64,000 bases of DNA from Cololabis saira (lineage: Eukaryota > Chordata > Actinopteri > Beloniformes > Belonidae): assembly GCF_033807715.1 (NCBI RefSeq), contig NC_084599.1:1408501-1472500 (forward strand), read 5' to 3'. The translations under genes and the position numbers were made by a program. Positions 1 through 11,800 of the stretch are shown piece by piece; position 1 is the stretch's first letter, and each line of letters begins with the position of its first letter. Under the pieces are notes generated by a model that saw only the letters and a program-made list of their open reading frames with translations, made no database searches and was not told where the DNA came from.

Positions 1-1518
1 CCGTTGCGATTGAAAACGTAAATTTATAATCCATTCCTGAGAGTTCATCAGTGGCAATATCCGTGCTAGTAGATACATATGTAATAATGACAGGGGGTTC
101 TAAACGAGGCACTGCACTACAGACTCGCTACATAACTTTGAACAAAGCATCTGAAATTAAAATGCAGATATACAAACTCACAGCGCGTCACATTCGTAAT
201 GCAACGTAGGCTTGTAGCTCCGCAGTGTTTACATTGCGGCACAGCAACATGCGACGAGGTCTAGCGCTGAGTTATGGTTCTGCGTCACACCAACGCAGAG
301 CACACTGATTTCTGAATGAATGGATAGATACGTCGCTTATTTTTTGCATATTATGTTTTTCTTTTCTGGCCTGGCGCATCGCGTTTTCGAGTCCGTTGTT
401 TGGGTATTTTTTTTTTTTTTCCCCGTTCCGCGGAATGCGGAAATGTTTTGCTGAGACCAAAATCCGCGGAATTCCGCGGAAGATTCTGATGCCTGGTTAT
501 TAGGTGTCAGGTTACGTGCATCTAAAACCAGAGGAGAACTTTACTGTGTGTGCACAGCCAACAGCTGATTGACTGCAGTGGGCGCCGTTCGACAAGTCAC
601 CGCGGCGCTACAGACACCCCGGTGTTCATATTTTTTGTCGGATTTGCGCTGATCTCATAAAAAAATATCCCCAAAAAATCCCCAGGACGGAAATCCGTAC
701 CCAGTACGGAGAACTTTAATCCCTGCAGACAGTGTCATCAAGGCATCTGACCAATCAGTAGAGCCCTGGAGAAGCGGGAACTTCATTGATTTTCAAGAAG
801 GGGAAAATTCACATTTTTGCTTGCACCTTCTTCCACACAAAAGTTCATAAAGCTGAAACTAACCATGCTAAGTTGATGACACTCACACAGTATGTGTTTG
901 AATGATGGGGCTAACTGATGAGATAAGTGTTGCAGAATTAGTGAAATCAGTGAAATAGTTAGCATGAATAATGGTGATGGTGATATATATATGGTGATCC
1001 CATATATGATCATACGCCCCTCTGTGGTAAAATTAGTGCAAGTGACTAAGGAACCTTTTATAGACATATGCCAGATACTCTAGTAAGCCATACTTTGTGT
1101 ATTTTTTTTACAAATACACCCCCTTATGGTCAAACTAGTTCAAGTGACAGTGTCCTTTTGTAGACATATGCCCGGTGCATCTAGTAAGTCATACTTCGGT
1201 TGTTTTCGTTTTACAAATAGCGCATTATAAGGTAAGACAATATTGGATGTTGCATTGCATGTTGCCACAGATTTATATAGCATAATATCAGTACCACCAT
1301 TAATTCTAATGCTATTCTTCACTTCTTGTTCTTTGGCATGGTCAATGGCATGGTCAACCTGCATGCTGCTGGTGGAGAGAGAGGGTCAGGAGGTGATTGG
1401 ACTGATTGGACGAAATATATGGATGGAGAAAAAGAGAAGCCCTATTAGTCAAGTTATACCATCTATGGAGAAAAGTTCTAATATCTCTATGAAGAGAGTA
1501 TCATAAATATTATGTTGT
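1..1518. other. ect2 intron sequence with degraded repeats
   Basis: No coding exon is visible on either strand. A segment at about 268-300 (TTATGGTTCTGCG and ACCAACGCAGAG) resembles the ends of the MITE family seen at 3892, 26488 and 60500. The 410-480 stretch is rich in CCGCGGAAT-type short inverted motifs. The rest is unremarkable AT-rich intron. Confidence 0.4.
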
Positions 1519-1747
1519 ATGTGTTTTTTGTATTTTTATACATATCCAATGTATGGGTACAATTTCACCCACAATGGGCAAGTAACCATACATGGTAACT
1601 TCAGTGTTAGATACAATGTTACTCGCGATGGGCAAGGAACCATATATGGTAACTTCTTTGACCTTGATTTGCATCAAGAATAAAAAAAAAATGTAAAAAG
1701 AAAAAATGCAAAATACTCTGGTAGTAGCCCCCAATAACACTCTAGGG
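1519..1747. repeat. 229-bp direct repeat, left copy
   Basis: Identical base for base to 2128-2356, offset 609. It ends exactly where the SINE begins. It contains a short internal duplication (CCATACATGGTAACTTC and CCATATATGGTAACTTC, about 60 bp apart). Confidence 0.9.
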
Positions 1748-2127
1748 CAGCACGGTGGCTTAGTGGTTAGCACTGTTGCCTCACAGCAAGAAGGTCCCCG
1801 GTTCGACTCCCAGGCCCGGCAGGGGCCTTTCTGTGTGGAGTTTGCATGTTCTCCCCGTGCTTGCGTGGGTTTTCTCCGGGTACTCCGGCTTCCTCCCACA
1901 GTCCAAAAACATGCGTAGTAGGTTAATTGGTGATTCTAAATTGCCCGTAGGTGTGAGTGTGAGTGTGATTGTGAGCATGGTTTGTGTGTCTATATGTGGC
2001 CCTGTGATGGACTGGTGACCTGTCCAGGGTGTAACCCCCGCCTCTCACCTAAAATGAGCTGGGATAGGCTCCAGCAGACCCCCGTGACCCCGCAAGGGAT
2101 AAAGCGGGTAAGATAATGAATGAATGA
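1748..2127 (+). repeat. tRNA-derived SINE of the common fish CAGCACGGTGG type
   Basis: The head GGTGGCTTAGTGGTTAGCA resembles a pol III A box and GGTTCGACTCC a B box, about 35 bp further on. The body carries the widespread teleost core (GTGTGGAGTTTGCATGTTC, then CCTGTCCAGGGTGTA). The tail is GAATGAATGA repeats. The element is about 380 bp and looks full length. It has no coding capacity. Confidence 0.8.
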
Positions 2128-2356
2128 ATGTGTTTTTTGTATTTTTATACATATCCAATGTATGGGTACAATTTCACCCACAATGGGCAAGTAACCATAC
2201 ATGGTAACTTCAGTGTTAGATACAATGTTACTCGCGATGGGCAAGGAACCATATATGGTAACTTCTTTGACCTTGATTTGCATCAAGAATAAAAAAAAAA
2301 TGTAAAAAGAAAAAATGCAAAATACTCTGGTAGTAGCCCCCAATAACACTCTAGGG
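2128..2356. repeat. 229-bp direct repeat, right copy
   Basis: Perfect copy of 1519-1747, starting directly after the SINE tail. Either an exceptionally long target-site duplication of the SINE insertion or a local duplication with breakpoints at the SINE edges. Confidence 0.9.
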
Positions 2357-2699
2357 TTGAAATTGTACATTTCCAAGTATTTCAATGAGTGCCCTATAAA
2401 GGGTTATACATCCCCACCAGTCTAAAATAAGATGCAGCATTAAAACATATTTGTCTATGTAACGCTCTCAATCAAAGGAAAGAAGAAAAATGAAGTTTTC
2501 ACATCAGTTTTTCACTGACATTAAATGATAGCAGTTTAACTTTAGCAGACAGCTTTTTACTAGCTCTAACTTTACACCCCCCTACTGGAACACTGGGATG
2601 GGGGGGGGACTGGACATTCCCTACTCACATGAGTTAAACCCAATGAAATGATATTGTAATGATGTGCCAACAGCTGAGTTTTCCAGTGCAGGTCATTAC

Positions 2700-2838
2700 C
2701 TTCAGTGTCCTGCAGGTCCAGAACTCTCCGGATCTGAGACAGCGGCATCAGGGCCACGTGTTTGAGCGGAGCCGGGGGTCTCGTCTGGCCCAGCGGGCTC
2801 TTAAACGTATTGATCACCTTGTGTCGCTTCCTCGCAAT
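2700..2838 (-). CDS. ect2: ect2 coding exon 19 (PH domain; last exon in window)
   Basis: Residues 668-713 plus one base. Acceptor CGTGCAG/ATT, donor GAAG/GTAATG. It encodes [32 protein letters not shown] and VLDLQDTEG, the PH core. The frame exits in phase 1 with no continuation found in 1-2699, so the remaining exons lie left of the window. Confidence 0.93.
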
Positions 2839-5800
2839 CTGCACGACAGACACAGCGTTCAATAAGCAGCAAATGTGAACCACGTCAACTTCAAAGTTGT
2901 GTCCCGTGAACACGAGGGCATTTACCAGCGTAAAGGTGTTAGTTATTTGGCAATAAATCAATCATGCCATCAGAGGAGTAAACAATGCAACTCCATGTCC
3001 CAGTCATTAGGAAGAGAAGAAAGAACGAGGGGGGAGACGGGGCGGAGAACTAAATAAAACACCACATTATCAGAACTGTTGATGGAGAAAAGAATTTAGA
3101 TCTAAAACAATTTTGTCTTTACACACATGAAGAGCCACTCGTCACTGAAATAGATGAAAAAACATTAATTCAACCGATGTCAGGGACCACAGCCAACATT
3201 CATTTTGGGGGGATTTGGGGGTGTAAAAAGGTTAATTTTACGTAGGCCAGGGGTGTCCGTTCCAGCCCCAGGGGGCGCTGTCCCACGTGTAGAAGATGCT
3301 GCTTCCAGACACCGGATTTAGGCCCAATCCCAATACACCCCCTACTTTCTTCCACTAGCCCTCCCTCACTATCACTACCCCTAAAAAAGAAGGTACAGAT
3401 TTTAGGGCACTTCAAAATCTTCCCAGGGGCCTGTCCCAATACTTCCACTACTCCTACTTTCAGCACCACCACTAAAATCAGGAAGTTGAGAGATAAAAGC
3501 TGTTTTAATTTCCGCTGTAGCGCTGTTAATATGCCACTTTAATACGTTTTAATATTTTTTCAGGCGTAAAAATAACCGTTAAGATCCCCAACCTGGGCTC
3601 AGTTTATCCAAATAATGGCTGTTAAGAAATTTGACCCAATGTTTTCGGAGATGAGAAGAGCCGCCGGCTCGGAGCAGCAGCAGCAGCAGCTCACGTACAG
3701 ACGTGATCGCCAGGTCAACCTGCACGTCGTCCCGGGGAGAAACCTGCAGCTCTGTGGAGAATTACCGCTGGCTGAAATAAATCATTTAGGAAGATAAATG
3801 TTGGTCTAATAGATGAAATCTAACAGTTGCAGCTACGCCTGTTAAGAAATTTGCTCCGAAAATTTCGAGATTTCTGCTTGCTGGCTCCAGAGCTGATTTA
3901 TGGTTCCGCGTTAAATCGATGCAGAGCCTACGGCGTAGGGTACGGCGTAGGGTACGGCGTAGGGTACGGCGTAGGGTACGGCGTAGGGTACGGCGTAGGG
4001 TACGGCGTAGGGTACGGCGTAGGGTACGGCGTAGGGTACGGCGTAGGGTACGGCGTAGGGTACGGCGTAGGGTACGGCGTAGGGTACGGCGTAGGGTACG
4101 GCGTAGGGTACGGCGTAGGGTACGGCGTAGGGTACGGCGTAGGGTACGGCGTAGGGTACGGCGAAGGGTACGGCGAAGGGTACGGCGAAGGGTACGGCGA
4201 AGGGTACGGCGTAGGGTACGGCGTAGGGTACGGCGTAGGGTACGGCGTAGGGTACGGCGTAGGGTAACGGCGTAGGGTACGGCGTAGGGTACGGCGTAGG
4301 GTACGGCGTAGGGTACGGCGTAGGGTACGGCGTAGGGTACGGCGTAGGGTACGGCGTAGGGTACGGCGTAGGGTACGGCGTAGGGTACGGCGTAGGGTAC
4401 GGCGTAGGGTACGGCGTAGGGTACGGCGTAGGGTACGGCGTAGGGTACGGCACGCGTCGCCGCGTAACCTACACCGTAGGCTCTGTGTTGGTGTAACGCG
4501 GAACCATAAATCAGCCTTTATTCTGGCGTGATCTTCGCAACAACGGGCAAGCAAGTGATTATATACATTCACTGAGTGAATATTATGAAAGTAAAATATA
4601 TATTTCTCGCTAGAAATGTAATCAAAACGCATTTTTATGCAGAAACTAACTCAAAATATTGATTTTATTCACTAAAAAATAAGAAATGTCCGCCATGTTT
4701 TTTTTTTATTCAGTCCGCAAATGACGACAAAAAGCATTCTGGGAAATTTTTCTGGCCCTAGTTCACCTAGTGAGCATCCGAAAACCCTTGATCCGTAGGG
4801 CTAGATTCATATCCACTACACTAGTTTTCTCCACTACCCCTAGGTGAAAAGAGGAATTGGGACACCACTACCCTCACGGGAACACGCAAAATTTAGGGGT
4901 AGTGATGAAAAGTAGGGATAGGGGGAGTATTGGGACAGGGCCTTAAACTAGCGTCTCCTGAACACACCGTGATGCCAGACTGATGATGAGCTGCATTTCA
5001 GTCACAGCTGGACAGTAGCTGGACAGTAGCTGAGCATCTAACCCCCCCCCACTAGCATCGCCACTTGAAGCTTCTCCCACTCTCATTTTTCCACTTGATA
5101 TTGAACATCTGGGTATTGAAAAGAAACGAGGGCGAGGTGAGTGGAGTCGGGCTGAGTAGGTACTAGTGGAAAAGCGCCATATGTGTACGCAGTAGGTCAG
5201 ATATTCAACCAAACACGCTGGGTTCATATTTAGACAGATTTGGAAACATGCAGGAGGGTTGTGGACAAGTCCAAATGGACAGGGCTGCGAGGGCTGGATA
5301 GCTGCTGTTTCAACTGGTCAGACCAGGACAGGATAAGACAGCACTACCAATGTGTTTGGAATGATGCAAATTCACCTCCAGACAGTCACTGAAGAGGAAG
5401 AGGGTGACATTTTCCCCACGGTCACATGGTTGGTCTCCAAGAGCAATGGTTTCCACTCGCTGAACAAGATTACGATGGGAGGACAGCAGGTTTGCCTGGC
5501 AACAAAAAGAGATGCATGGTTTTATTTAGTGATGCACCGAAATGAAAATTTGTTACAAAATTACAAGGTAGAAAATATTTATTGAACATAAAAAAATGAA
5601 ATCTTTTTAATTTCCCAACATTATGTTGTTTTGGTTCCACCTCCTGGTGAATGTTAGGTAAAATTCTTATGAGGTTAGTTTTTGGTTGGCCAACGATTTA
5701 TTGCGGGAGCGGCCAGTCTATTAGGTAAAATTCTTATGGGGTTAGTTTTTGGTTGGCCAAAGATTTATGTAGTGCGCAACGTTACGGGACGGAGCGGCCA

Positions 5801-8800
5801 GTCTATTTCCTTATTTTACAACGTTATTAATTGTTCGTTTTTTTCCCCCACTTATTCCACTGAAGACCGAAAGTGTTTTTTTGCCATTTTCGGCCGAACA
5901 ATTTCGGTTACCGAACAATCGGTGCATCACTAGTTTTATTATCCCAGAGAGGCTGAAGATACTCAGAAGCGTTAATACACACAATGGGGCAAAAAGGTAT
6001 TTAGTCAGACACCAGTTGTGCAAGTTCTCCCACTTAAAAAGATAAGAGAGGCCTGTAATTTTCATCAGTTATATCTCAACTATGAGAGACAGAATGGAAA
6101 AAAAAAATCCAGAAAATCACATTGTCTGATTTTTAAAGAATATATTTGCAAATTATAGTGGAAAATAAGTTTTTGGTCAATAACGAAAGTTCATCTCAGT
6201 ACTTTGTTATAAACACGGACTTTCAACTCCTTCCAAAGATTTTTTATGGGGTTGAGATCTGGAGACTGGCTAGGCCACTCCAGGACCTTGAAATGTTTCT
6301 TACAAAGCCACTCCTTCGTTGCCCGGGCGATGTGTTTGGATCATTGTCCTGTTGAAAGACCCAGCCACGTTTCATCTTCAATGCCCTGCTGATGGAAGGA
6401 GGTTTTCACTCAAATACATGGCCCCATTCATTCTTTCCCTACACGAATCAGTCGTCCTGGTCCCTTTGAAGAAAAACATCCCCAAAGCATGATGTTTTCA
6501 CCCCCATGTTTCACAGTAGGTTCTTTGGATGCAACTCAGCTTTCTTTCTGCTCCAAACACGACAAGTTGTGTTTCTACCAAAAAGTTCTATTTTGGTTTC
6601 ATCTGACCATATAACATTCTCCCAATCCTCTCCTGCATCATCCAAATGCTCTCTAGCAAACTTCAGACCTGGACATGTCCTGTCTTCAGCAGGGGAACGT
6701 CTGGCCCTGCAGGATCTGAGTCCCTGATCGTAGTGTGTTACTGATGGTTCCTTTGTTACTCTGGTCCCAGCTCTCTGCAGGATCTGAGTCCCTGATCGTA
6801 GTGTGTTACTGATGGTTCCTTTGTTACTCTGGTCCCAGCTCTCTGCAGGATCTGAGTCCCTGATCGTAGTGTGTTACTGATGGTTCCTTTGTTACTCTGG
6901 TCCCAGCTCTCTGCAGGATCTGAGTCCCTGATCGTAGTGTGTTACTGATGGTTCCTTTGTTACTCTGGTCCCAGCTCTCTGCAGGATCTGAGTCCCTGAT
7001 CGTAGTGTGTTACTGATGGTTCCTTTGTTACTCTGGTCCCAGCTCTCTGCAGGATCCGAGTCCCTGATCGTAGTGTGTTACTGATGGTTCCTTTGTTACT
7101 CTGGTCCCAGCTCTCTGCAGGATCTGAGTCCCTGATCGTAGTGTGTTACTGATGGTTCCTTTGTTACTCTGGTCCCAGCTCTCTGCAGGATCTGAGTCCC
7201 TGATCGTAGTGAGTTACTGATGGTTCCTTTGTTACTCTGGTCCCAGCTCTCTGCAGGATCTGAGTCCCTGATCGTAGTGAGTTACTGATGGTTCCTTTGT
7301 TACTCTGGTCCCAGCTCTCTGCAGGTCCTTCACTAGGTCCCCGTGTGGTTCTGGGATCTTTACTCACCGTTCTGGTGATCATTTTTACCCCACGGGGTGA
7401 GATCTTGGAGCCCCAGATGGAGGGAGATTATCAGTGTCTTGTATGTCTTCCATTTTCTAATAATTGCTCCCACAGTTGATTTATTCACTCCAAGCTGCTA
7501 CCTGCAGATTCAGTCTTCCCCGCTGGTGCAGGTTCTACAATTTAGTTTCTCACGTCCTTTGACAGCTCTTTGGTCTTGGCCATAGTGGAGTTTGGAGTGT
7601 GACTGTTTGAGGTTGTGGACAGGTGTCTTTTATACTGATAACCAGTTAAAACAGGAGTCTTTTACACTGATAACCAGTTAAAACAGGTGTCTTTTATACG
7701 GATAACCAGTTAAAACAGGTGTCTTTTATAATGATAACCAGTTAAAACAGGTGTCTTTTATACTGATAACCAGTTAAAACAGGTGTATTTTATACTGATA
7801 ACCAGTTAAAACAGGTGTATTTTATACTGATAACCATTTAAAACAGGAGTCTTTTATACTGATAACCAGTTAAAACAGGTGTCTTTTACACTGATAACCA
7901 GTTAAAACACGAGTCTTTTATACTGATAACCAGTTAAAACAGCTGCATTAATACAGGTAACGAGTGGAGGACAGAGGAGCCTCTAAAAGAAGAAGTTACA
8001 GGTCTGTGAAAGACAGAAATCTTGCTTGTTTGTCGGTGACCTAATACTTATTTTACCCAGGAATTTACCAATTAATTCAGTAAAAATCTTACAATGTGAT
8101 TTCCTGGATTCTTTCCCCCCATTCTGTCTCTCATAGTTGAAGTTACCTATGATGGAAATTACAGGCCTCTCTCATCTTTTTAAGAGGGAGAACTTGCACA
8201 ATTGGTGGCTGATTAAATACTGTATTGCCCCACTGTTAACTACGAACACTTTTGATCTGCATTAAAGCAGTTCACAGGCCAACAATGGCATCTGCTAGCG
8301 TCAGCTGACTCTTACCTACTTTTCCATCAGTATGGTGAATGTTACAAAAGGTGTTTTCAACAAAGACAGGACCAAATGATAACAGTTTATAAATGATTAG
8401 CATCAGCACCAGGGTTCATCCCTATGAGACTGGCATCAAAGTTGGAAACCAGCTTACATTTTATTGAAAATTAATGCAGAAATTCAGTCAATTCTAAGAT
8501 GTTCATGTATGCCGTCTTGCCCCTGTTATGGTAAGAGATGCTATGAAGAGGATTAGCCATTCTGCACGGCAGCTAGATGCTCTGGCTCAGTTTGAACCTT
8601 AATGATTTCCTGGAGGATTGTCTGACATGATGCCCAGGGCAAATCACGCACCTAACAAGCCCCTTACAAACTGTTCCATACCTACATACATTTTACTTTG
8701 AATTATTCTTATTCTTATTCTTATTATTCTTATGTTTTAAATGGATCAGTTTGAACTGACATAAACATAAAACACCAGAATAGGAGGGTTGGTTTCCAGA

Positions 8801-11800
8801 CTGCGTAGACCTGCAGAGAGTCTGTAGAGAGACAGAGAACTTACAGGACAGCAATCCACTTCATAGACCACGTCAAAGATGAGTTTCTGCCCCTCCGTCT
8901 TCCTCTTATCCTCGTTGATGTGACTGGATGACAGAAGTTAGGGAAGTGGAGAGAAAAGAAGTCAGCATTGCCAAAATAAACGTGACATAACAAAAATATG
9001 ACACGTGACATATTTAATGACACAAAAGGAATATAATGACAACTCACGTCATGACTTCCTTTAAAGACTCTATTGCACTTTCGAGTGTCATCTTATCTGG
9101 GTTGTCATCTGAAGTGTGCTTTTTTATATCTGCAGGGGAGGAAAGAGTGACAGTTTGGTCAAGCATGGGTGGGAGTGATGGAGGGGAGAAAACAGATATG
9201 ACAGATATGAAGCAGAAGATATTGAGAGCAGTGTGCTGCTGTCAAAAGGAATAACATAAAGGAAATGAGGAAACATTTGAAGAGAAAGGGTGTGTGTGCA
9301 GCACCGCTGAGTAGGAGGGCCACGCTCGGCAGCCTCTGCACCGGCCGGATCAGCAGCTCCGCCAGCGTCTGCCGGCCACACTCGGGCTTGGCCTGGTTGA
9401 TCTGAAACATGAGCAGGAAAACTCCAAACCTCAAACCCACGCAGACTCACAAACAAACACACACTCAGCAGACTGGGCAATAGAGGGAATGTGCATGACG
9501 TCACAGATGAGACTTCACAGCGGGTTTCACCCACTGAGTGTCAGAAAGACTGAGTGTCAGAAAGACTGAGTGACGGAAAGACTGAGTGACAGAAAGACTG
9601 AGTGTCAGAAAGACTGAGTGACAGAAAGACTGAGTGTCAGAAAGACTGAGTGTCAGAAAGACTGAGTGGTAGAAAGACTGAGTGGTAGAAAGACTGAGTG
9701 GCAGAAAGACTGAGTGGTAGAAAGACTGAGTGTCAGAAAGACTGAGTGTCAGAAAGACTGAGTGGCAGAAAGACTGAGTGACGGAAAGACTGAGTGACAG
9801 AAAGACTGAGTGTCAGAAAGACTGAGTGGCAGAAAGACTGAGTGTCAGAAAGACTGAGTGGCAGAAAGACTGAGTGTCAGAAAGACTGAGTGGCAGAAAG
9901 ACTGAGTGGTAGAAAGACTGAGTGTCAGAAAGACTGAGTGTCAGAAAGACTGAGTGTCAGAAAGACTGAGTGTCAGAAAGACTGAGTGTCAGAAAGACTG
10001 AGTGACGGAAAGACTGAGTGACAGAAAGACTGAGTGGCAGAAAGACTGAGTGGCAGAAAGACTGAGTGTCAGAAAGACTGAGTGGCAGAAAGACTGAGTG
10101 GCAGAAAGACTGAGTGACGGAAAGACTGAGTGACAGAAAGACTGAGTATCAGAAAGACTGAGTGTCAGAAAGACTGAGTGTCAGAAAGACTGAGTGGCAG
10201 AAAGACTGAGTGGCAGAAAGACTGAGTGGCAGAAAGACTGAGTGGCAGAAAGACTGAGTGGCAGAAAGACTGAGTGGAAGCGTAAACGTTCAGTTTGAGC
10301 AACTGGAAAACATCTAAAATGGGAAAGAGCTGTTGTGCGATCGACTTAACTAGAGTTAGCAAGAAATCTGGGTTATCGTTTAACAGACTGCCGAAAAATA
10401 AGCTTAAGAGAGACAAATGGATCGCTGCAATTCACAGAAACAACTGGATTCCAGGCACCGAAACGTGGATTTGCGGTTCCCATTTTGTATCAGGTAATGT
10501 TGGATTTTTGGGTAGCTAACGTTAAACGGTCCAATCATAAAGTTTGGTGTCCTCATCACTTTAATTTCTACAACAAATCCTGCCTTGAAGTCGGACCAAG
10601 CGTCAAGACTTTTGTAAGCCTTGAAGCTTTGCTTCGTGTATTTCCCCGGCGTAGAAATTAAGTACATATAAATATCAGGAAACTCCAAATATTAATGTCC
10701 ATGGACCACTAGTTCTTGGTAACTGGTAACTTGGTAACTATGGAACACATTACCTGCAAATATGAAAAGTATCAAAAGCAAATATTTATTCAAAAGATCT
10801 ATTAAACAAAAATGTATGAGTAAGACCACACAGTTAGAATAATCAATGTTTTTGTACATGATGCTTGACAAATGTTTCTCTATTTTTATATCTCTATTTT
10901 TATATTATTGCCATTTTTAATGTACTTAGATTTAGACTGACAAGTGTCAGTTTATTTTGTATGTTGTATTGTATGTTTATGTGATGTTTTATGTGGACCC
11001 CAGGAAGATTAGCAACCACGACAGTGGAAGCTAATGGGGATCCGAATAAAGAAGAAAAGAAAAACTGTACCAAATATTAATGTCCATGGATCACTGGTTC
11101 TTGGTAACTGTACCAAATATTAATGTCCATGGACCACTGGTTCTTGGTAACTGTACCAAATATTAATGTCCATGGACCACTGGTTCTTGGTAACTGTACA
11201 AAATATTAATGTCCATGGACCACTGGTTCTTGGTAACTGTACCAAATATTAATGCCCATGGACCACTGGTTCTTGGGGTAACTGTACAAAATATTAATGT
11301 CCATGGACCACTGGTTCTTGGTGTAACTGTACCAAATATTAATGTCCATGGACCACTGGTTCTTGGTAACTGTACCAAATATTAATGTCCATGGACCACT
11401 GGTTCTTGGGGTAACTGTACCAAATATTAATGTCCATGGACCACTGGTTCTTGGTAACTGTACCAAATATTAATGTCCATGGACCACTGGTTCTTGGTAA
11501 CTGTACCAAATATTAATGTCCATGGACCACTGGTTCTTGGGGTAACTGTACCAAATATTAATGTCCATGGACCACTGGTTCTTGGTAACTGTACCAAATA
11601 TTAATGTCCATGGACCACTGGTTCTTGGGGTAACTGTACCAAATATTAATGTCCATGGACCACTGGTTCTTGGGGTAACTGTACCAAATATTAATGTCCA
11701 TGGACCACTGGTTCTTGGTAACTGTACCAAATATTATGTCCATGGACCACTGGTTCTTGGGGTAACTGTACCAAATATTAATGTCCATGGACCACTGGTT

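Larger units (their letters stand above)
3321..4942. mobile_element. non-autonomous PIF/Harbinger-like DNA transposon
   Basis: The ends are imperfect inverted repeats: left GGCCCAATCCCAATACACC, right (reverse complement) GGCCCTGTCCCAATACTCC, followed on both sides by CACTACCCCTAAA-type sequence. They are flanked by TTA (3318-3320 and 4943-4945), the 3-bp duplication typical of PIF/Harbinger. No transposase is present. The interior carries another inverted-repeat module (3892-4514) and a CAGCAG tract near 3680. Confidence 0.7.
5978..8236 (-). mobile_element. Tc1-like DNA transposon, decayed
   Basis: Terminal inverted repeats with CAATGGGGCAAAAAGGTATT at the left and the complement of a matching GTGGGGCAATACAGTATT-type end at the right, both continuing into the shared CTTAAAAAGATGAGAGAGGC-type segment. 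TA is present at both borders (5976-5977 and 8237-8238), as expected for Tc1/mariner. It contains a transposase remnant on the minus strand and two tandem arrays that lengthen the element to 2.26 kb. Confidence 0.85.

Noticed and set aside
1757..1812. tRNA gene (A and B box like sequence)
   Set aside because: The boxes belong to a SINE head with SINE core and tail following; no cloverleaf with 3' terminator was evident.
3827..4632. Tyr-Gly-Val-Gly, Pro-Tyr-Pro-Thr and Arg-rich open frames
   Set aside because: They result from a 12-bp tandem array inside a transposon; all frames and both strands are open.
6713..7324. CRISPR-like array (regular 68-bp period)
   Set aside because: There are no unique spacers; units are contiguous near-identical copies within a transposase, in a vertebrate genome.
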